Part shown: positions 6,297 to 9,674 of the stretch, piece by piece
Position numbering within the stretch: the first letter of the stretch is position 1
Layout: every line of letters begins with the position of its first letter
Source of the DNA: Pyrodictiaceae archaeon
GTDB taxonomy: Archaea > Thermoproteota > Thermoprotei_A > Sulfolobales > Pyrodictiaceae
NCBI GenBank assembly: GCA_026986935.1
Contig: JALSNP010000060.1
Coordinates: 1 to 9,674 of the forward strand
Reading direction: 5' to 3'
DNA length: 9,674 nucleotides
Notes under the pieces: generated by a model
Database searches by the model: none
What the model was told of the DNA's origin: nothing
What the model saw: the letters and a program-made list of their open reading frames with translations, nothing else
Made by a program: the position numbers and the translations under genes

Positions 6297-6698
6297 TTGA
6301 AGCGCCTAGGGACAGTAATGCACATGACCCGCAACGGTTACATAGTAGCTCGTCTCGAGCTAGATGAAGCCGAGAAACTACCCCCGCTAAACGTGCCCGT
6401 CTACGACCGCGATCTTAACAAGATAGGCACACTCTTGGACATCATAGGCCCGGTTAAGAACCCATATGTTGTCGTAAAACCAGTAAATAAGGAGATAAAA
6501 GTCTACGAGGGAGACACTCTTTACTATAAGATGCCTCGCCCACGTAGAAGAAAACTAGCAAGGTCTAAGAGGCAGCAAAAGCAGCAGAAGCGGCGAGAAG
6601 GAGCCAGCGGTATGAGACAACACGAGCGCAAGAGGTCTGCGCCTAGAAGGGGGCGGGCTCGCCGTGAAAGAAGAGGATCAAGGGGCGCGAAGCGATGA
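6297..6698 (+). CDS. gar1: H/ACA RNP protein Gar1
   Basis: Gar1 is a subunit of the archaeal H/ACA ribonucleoprotein, where it binds the Cbf5 pseudouridine synthase and aids substrate loading and release during rRNA pseudouridylation. Residues 1-79 form the small beta-barrel core: KRLGTVMHMTRNGYIVAR at the start, then VPVYDRDLNKIGTLLDIIG (33-51) and GPVKNPYVVVKP (51-62), all family hallmarks. Residues 80-133 are a basic tail with about 26 Lys/Arg in 54 residues, ending in RG-like repeats (RRGRARRERRGSRG). This is longer than the roughly 100-residue Gar1 of Pyrococcus. The start is TTG at 6297: an in-frame TAG lies at 6288-6290, and KRLG is the usual N-terminus. The TGA stop overlaps the tfb ATG by four bases; a gar1-tfb pair recurs in archaeal genomes as I recall. 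Confidence 0.92.
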   Translation: MKRLGTVMHMTRNGYIVARLELDEAEKLPPLNVPVYDRDLNKIGTLLDIIGPVKNPYVVVKPVNKEIKVYEGDTLYYKMPRPRRRKLARSKRQQKQQKRREGASGMRQHERKRSAPRRGRARRERRGSRGAKR

Positions 6699-7579
6699 GT
6701 CCCTTACCCGATTATTGCCCAAACTGTGGTGCTCCCCTGAGACTATATGCCCATAGGCAGCCAGATGGGCGGCTTGTTTGCAGTAGGTGTGGATTTGTTA
6801 TAGAGGAAGCCCCGATAGACCTAGGCCCTGAGTGGAGAAGCTTCAACGAGGAGGATCGTACAAGGCGTAGTAGAGTTGGAGCCCCCCTAACAGAGCGAAT
6901 ACACGACCACGGGCTCACCACCTATATCTACGCTAAGAGGACCGAGCTAAGAGCAAGGAAGCTCGTTGCCTTACAAGCTAACCTGAGAGCACATGGTCAG
7001 AAGAAGCTAATAAGCATACTCCAAGAGGCTAATAGGGCTGCAAGCAAGCTAAGAATACCAAGCCGTGTAGCCGAGACAATGGCTAGGCTGATTAGGCAGC
7101 TCTACTCAACCGGGGTTATTAGGAAGAATAACCTCCAAGAATACATAGCGGCGGCGGCCGTAATAGCGGCTAGAATAGAGCGCCACCCCTTAACCATGAG
7201 GGATGTAGCAGAGGTCCTGGGCGTTAACGAACAAGATGTTTGGAGAGCATATAGGAGGATAGTAACAAAGCTGAAGGTGAAACCCGCCACGCCGCCAAAG
7301 CCTCAAATGTTTATATCACGTATAGCCTCAAAGCTACACCTAAGCGGAGAAGTAGAAGCTCTCGCCACGAGATTCTCGATGCTCCTCGTAAGAACGGGGT
7401 TGGCGCAGGGTAAGCCACCAGAGGCTCTCGCAGCAGCATCAGTGTATCTAGCATCGATACTGCTTGATCAGAAAAGAAACCAGCTGACAGTAGCAAGAGC
7501 CATAGGGGTTACCGACGCCACTATAAGGAATCGCTATAGGGACATAGTTGACAACTTCTATATAGAGGTGAGGCTCTAG
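6695..7579 (+). CDS. tfb: Transcription initiation factor B (TFB, archaeal TFIIB)
   Basis: General transcription factor that bridges TBP-bound promoter DNA and RNA polymerase. The N-terminal zinc ribbon uses C8, C11, C29 and C32. The B-reader/linker follows at about 44-78 with GPEWRSFNEEDRTRRSRVG and GAPLTERIHDHGLTT. Two cyclin-like repeats occupy about 103-195 and 203-290. The second ends in a helix-turn-helix (LTVARAIGVTDATIRNRYRDI, residues 264-284, named here as a region) that in the family contacts the BRE upstream of the TATA box. The 294 residues are full length. The first repeat looks divergent from typical TFBs: the common GRSIEGVVAACIYAACR-type stretch is replaced by KNNLQEYIAAAAVIAAR. 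Whether it is the main TFB or a paralogue cannot be decided here. ATG at 6695 overlaps the gar1 stop, implying one transcript. Confidence 0.95.
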   Translation: MSPLPDYCPNCGAPLRLYAHRQPDGRLVCSRCGFVIEEAPIDLGPEWRSFNEEDRTRRSRVGAPLTERIHDHGLTTYIYAKRTELRARKLVALQANLRAHGQKKLISILQEANRAASKLRIPSRVAETMARLIRQLYSTGVIRKNNLQEYIAAAAVIAARIERHPLTMRDVAEVLGVNEQDVWRAYRRIVTKLKVKPATPPKPQMFISRIASKLHLSGEVEALATRFSMLLVRTGLAQGKPPEALAAASVYLASILLDQKRNQLTVARAIGVTDATIRNRYRDIVDNFYIEVRL

Positions 7580-7662
7580 TAAAACACCCCTTTCGTATTC
7601 CTCGCCCCTGTCTGTATTGTTTTGAACCGGAGCAGGTATTCTACCCAAAGTTCTCCCAGCAG

Positions 7663-7700
7663 CTTAAACTTATTCATCTCCAATACTAGATAGAGATATA
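7663..7700 (+). promoter_or_regulatory. Candidate promoter elements upstream of the TFE-beta-like gene
   Basis: Two A/T-rich candidates exist. CTTAAAC at 7663-7669 would start a transcript near 7690. GATATA at 7695-7700 would start one near 7722, exactly at the foot of the hairpin described next. AATACT (7682-7687) and AGTATT (7716-7721) form a further 6-bp inverted repeat around the second element. The interval 7580-7662 shows only short T runs (for example 7619-7622), which could end tfb transcripts weakly. Confidence 0.3.
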
Positions 7701-7721
7701 GGTAGGCTAAGATACAGTATT

Positions 7722-7772
7722 AGAGACTGGGTTGCGCAAAACTATACTAGTTCACGCAACATCCCCGTCTCT
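7722..7772. repeat. Long imperfect hairpin / palindrome in the tfb to TFE-beta gap
   Basis: Nested complementary arms share one axis: AGAGAC (7722-7727) with GTCTCT (7767-7772), GG (7729-7730) with CC (7763-7764), GTTGCG (7731-7736) with CGCAAC (7755-7760), and AACTA (7740-7744) with TAGTT (7748-7752) around a three-base loop. That is about 19 base pairs in 51 bases, interrupted by small internal loops. It may be a structured leader of the TFE-beta-like mRNA, a small RNA, or a DNA operator. Confidence 0.55.
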
Positions 7773-7820
7773 GACACGAAATGAATGAGGAGAAACCACG
7801 CAAGAGGGGAAGAGTAGACC

Positions 7821-8252
7821 TTGTCAGCCGTTATAGACCCGTCTATCGGTACGCGTAGAAGCAGCCTAGAGGAGCTAGAGGATAGAGCCCTCCAGCTCAT
7901 AAGGGAGCGTGGCGACGAGGGAATATATCAGCACGAGCTCTGGAAACTACTTGGGCTTGATAGCCGTGAGGGCTCTCGCCTAGCTCTACGCCTCCTTAAG
8001 AAAGGCCTCATAGTAAGAGAACCAACCGTGCACAATGGTAGAAGAACATACAAATTATTCTTAGCAAAACAAGTAAAGAAAAAACCGAAAATAACCATAA
8101 AAATAGGTAACGCGATAGAGATACCGTGCTTCACTTGCAGAAACATAGATAAATGCCATAACGGGGGATTCTACGATCCCTCAACATGCCCTATACTAGC
8201 ATCATGGCTTAATACCAAGATAAGAACCATAAAACAGCTCATGGCGGAGTAG
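7821..8252 (+). CDS. TFE-beta-like transcription factor (archaeal homologue of RNA polymerase III subunit RPC34/hRPC39)
   Basis: Predicted beta subunit of the archaeal TFE alpha/beta factor, which helps RNA polymerase open promoters. Residues about 17-85 form a winged-helix domain (QHELWKLLGLDSREGSRLAL, then LLKKGLIVREP). After a lysine-rich linker (84-95) comes a C-terminal cysteine cluster with C103, C106, C112 and C123, spaced C-x2-C-x5-C-x10-C, followed by the SWL element at 128-130. The same spacing, the GG after the third cysteine, the proline before the fourth and the trailing WL occur in hRPC39, where the cluster binds 4Fe-4S. The 143-residue length suits a one-winged-helix form. The start is TTG at 7821, six bases after an in-frame TAG; GAGGGG at 7804-7809 is the likely ribosome site. 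Lying just after tfb supports a basal transcription role. A generic winged-helix regulator is the alternative. Confidence 0.82.
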   Translation: MSAVIDPSIGTRRSSLEELEDRALQLIRERGDEGIYQHELWKLLGLDSREGSRLALRLLKKGLIVREPTVHNGRRTYKLFLAKQVKKKPKITIKIGNAIEIPCFTCRNIDKCHNGGFYDPSTCPILASWLNTKIRTIKQLMAE

Positions 8253-8273
8253 CGGCTCCACCCTAGTCAGCGC

Positions 8274-9587
8274 TCATTCATAGCGCTGTGTATTGCCTCG
8301 TTTCAGCGCCAGCTCATAAACAGTGTTTATAACGATTGGATGAGGCGCGCTCGTCCTAAACCCCCTTGGGTCAAAGTGTGTGCGCGTAGCCTGGTACCCT
8401 CTTCTCCGCAGCTCCTCAACAACCTCCTGGATCTTTGGCATGCTTAGCCTGAGCATGCTACAAATCCTATCAAGACGGTAGTACGGTTTTTCTATAGAGC
8501 ATTCCTGTCGCAGTGTTTCTAGTAGCCTTTCTACACGATTCTTTTGCGCCAAGCTAGTACTATTGGCTAGCTTCCTCATTGCCTCTACGAGGTCTTTATC
8601 ACATAGCTGGCCCTTGTACAATGGGCCTACTAGCACCATTCTTGCCCCACAGTAGGGGCACTGCTTCACCTCGTTACCTGGGTACCCGGTGTAGTTACAT
8701 GAGGGGCAATAAGCGCCATAGCCTAGTTCTTGTAGAGATTCATCCGCTCTTCGTGCACCTTTCCGCAGCTCTACAAAGACGCGTACATAGTAATCACTAT
8801 AGTATGCTAGTAGCACTTTTGCCCCATACTCATGGGCAGCGGCTCGTCTAATAATGTATCCTGCAAGTATTCTTACTGCCTGCTCTTTTTCCCAAGCAGT
8901 TCTCCCAGGGACAACGTCGTACTTGCGCCTCAGTGCGCGCGGGTGTGTCCCGGAGAGGGGCGCGGTATCAGTAGCAGTAGCTGCTATAACGCCTCTAGCG
9001 CCTAGAGCCTCAATAGCGGCGTCTAGAAAGGGGATGGGAGAGCCAAAGGGATCTATATCAATGAGTACTGGGCGGATCCCACGCCTCGAGAAGCGGAGCA
9101 TAGCCTCGCTCGCATCAGCGACTTCTAAGACAACGCGGTCTCTCACCCTGTTTATCTCAGCGTTTAGAGATGCAAGCCTAATAGCTGCAGCACTTATATC
9201 AGTAGCATAAACGTAAGCGCTTGCTTCAACGGCGTAGCGTATGGCTCTAATACCAGACCCCGTTAAGGGCTCGAAGACAACCACGTCTCGGAGCCCATGT
9301 AGCTCAGAGTACGCACGTAGAAATAGCACAGAGATGTCACGGTTAAGAGCCATACGAGGATTATAGAACACTGGAGCCCAGGCAGGCTCATACACGCCAT
9401 CTGGCCGCCTATACGCCTCCCTACGAGGCGCAACTATTGTGACCGCTCCCTCAGAGACAAGCTCGACCGGATACCCAAGGCGCCTCGAAACGGATTCCAG
9501 GTTGCGGACCTCTCTAAGCGTGAACACCATACGTGCGCCCCCAAGGCCCTCGTCATTTACTACGCTTCGTTGTACTGCTTCGGGCAA
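8274..9587 (-). CDS. trm1: tRNA (guanine26-N2)-dimethyltransferase Trm1
   Basis: SAM-dependent enzyme that methylates G26 at the junction of the D and anticodon stems, giving m2G and m2,2G, which helps correct tRNA folding. The Trm1 signatures are plain: PVFYNPRMALNRD at 72-84, motif I EPLTGSGIRAIRYA at 106-119, the SAM-ribose acidic D130 in ATDIS, the catalytic DIDPFGSP at 177-184 and TATDTAPLSGTHPRALRRKY at 204-223. A C-terminal zinc-binding cluster has C294, C297, C310 and C313. The C-terminal domain continues to GFRTSAPH (409-416), with 437 residues in all. The longest start is TTG at 9587, with an in-frame TAA three codons upstream and GGGGTG nine bases before it. The ATG at 9530 (codon 20) is a possible alternative. 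It converges on the TFE-beta-like gene with a 21-base gap and no clear terminator. Confidence 0.95.
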   Translation of the reverse strand: MPEAVQRSVVNDEGLGGARMVFTLREVRNLESVSRRLGYPVELVSEGAVTIVAPRREAYRRPDGVYEPAWAPVFYNPRMALNRDISVLFLRAYSELHGLRDVVVFEPLTGSGIRAIRYAVEASAYVYATDISAAAIRLASLNAEINRVRDRVVLEVADASEAMLRFSRRGIRPVLIDIDPFGSPIPFLDAAIEALGARGVIAATATDTAPLSGTHPRALRRKYDVVPGRTAWEKEQAVRILAGYIIRRAAAHEYGAKVLLAYYSDYYVRVFVELRKGARRADESLQELGYGAYCPSCNYTGYPGNEVKQCPYCGARMVLVGPLYKGQLCDKDLVEAMRKLANSTSLAQKNRVERLLETLRQECSIEKPYYRLDRICSMLRLSMPKIQEVVEELRRRGYQATRTHFDPRGFRTSAPHPIVINTVYELALKRGNTQRYE

Positions 9588-9596
9588 GAAATCTTA

Positions 9597-9630
9597 CACC
9601 CCTTTTTAGAGCTAGGCGAAAAGATACAAG
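9597..9630 (-). promoter_or_regulatory. Candidate promoter and ribosome binding site of trm1
   Basis: On the minus strand, GGGGTG lies nine bases before TTG 9587 and matches the anti-Shine-Dalgarno sequence. A/T-rich candidates are TCTAAAAA (about 9609-9602) and TATCTTTT (about 9624-9617). The first would start transcription near 9578, inside the TTG-initiated frame, favouring the ATG at 9530; the second would start it near 9597, favouring TTG 9587. The remaining bases up to 9674 hold nothing I can assign. Confidence 0.3.
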
Positions 9631-9674
9631 GGATAAGGAAAGGTCTTGCAGGTCGCTGGCTACATAGCTGCCTT

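Noticed and set aside
6176..6367. Plus-strand 63-codon frame across the reductase/gar1 divergent region
   Set aside because: It runs through the shared promoter and into gar1 in another frame, and its product is low-complexity with no family features.
7580..7640. Strong terminator after tfb
   Set aside because: Only T3 and T4 runs are present (for example 7619-7622), too weak to annotate separately.
7739..7760. Sequence with a TTCACGCAAC stretch resembling the end of a tRNA
   Set aside because: No T-loop GTTCRANNC, anticodon stem or acceptor stem can be built; the symmetry is explained by the hairpin at 7722-7772.
8579..9210. Two plus-strand open frames opposite trm1
   Set aside because: Trm1 motifs are complete on the other strand. 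The plus frames show no domain and no credible starts.
9570..9674. Plus-strand frame from TTG 9570 open to the right edge
   Set aside because: Its first part overlaps trm1 antisense, the free part is only 29 codons, and it covers the likely trm1 promoter. An open frame this short is expected by chance.
1..9674. Mobile element, CRISPR array or toxin-antitoxin/defence system
   Set aside because: No direct repeat series, transposase-like protein, flanking terminal repeats or defence-type domain is visible. All full-length genes belong to conserved chromosomal families.

Overview
The window reads as ordinary chromosome of a hyperthermophilic crenarchaeon. The marker genes are archaeal: ribosomal protein S8e, Gar1, TFB, an RPC34/TFE-beta-like protein and archaeal-type Trm1. 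The proteins are short, rich in Arg, Ile, Leu and Glu, and use AGG/AGA, ATA and CTA codons heavily. Five of the ten full-length genes start with TTG, and each has an in-frame stop a few codons upstream. High UUG/GUG start use was reported for Hyperthermus butylicus (from memory), so a Pyrodictiaceae-like organism is my best guess. That is inference only. I see no mobile element, CRISPR array, tRNA or rRNA.

Layout. Bases 1-135 may hold the 5' end of an unrecognised minus-strand gene that runs off the left edge. On the plus strand follow an Xaa-Pro dipeptidase (357-1481) and a DUF763 protein (1660-2823). DUF763 meets the oppositely oriented S8e gene tail to tail, with interlocked TAG stops inside an A5/T5 symmetric sequence that looks like a two-way terminator. 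A minus-strand run, transcribed right to left, contains a ketopantoate-reductase-like protein (6182-5265), an RsmB/NSUN-type RNA m5C methyltransferase (5268-3922, 4-base overlap), an inosine/xanthosine triphosphatase-family protein (3833-3261) and S8e (3215-2820). From the shared divergent region at about 6183-6296, gar1 and tfb are transcribed on the plus strand and overlap by ATGA. After a 241-base gap holding a long imperfect hairpin comes the TFE-beta-like gene (7821-8252). It converges on trm1 (9587-8274, minus) with only 21 bases between them.

Function. Most of the window serves information processing. S8e acts in translation; Gar1, the m5C methyltransferase and Trm1 modify rRNA or tRNA; TFB and TFE-beta are two parts of the archaeal RNA polymerase pre-initiation complex encoded side by side; the DUF84-type phosphatase cleans the nucleotide pool. 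The dipeptidase fits a peptide-using lifestyle. I did not find a clear defence or mobile system. The best leads are the reductase-like protein with a rebuilt active site, the structured leaders upstream of gar1 and the TFE-beta gene, the long basic Gar1 tail, and DUF763, a conserved family without an assigned role that carries a helix-hairpin-helix-like segment.
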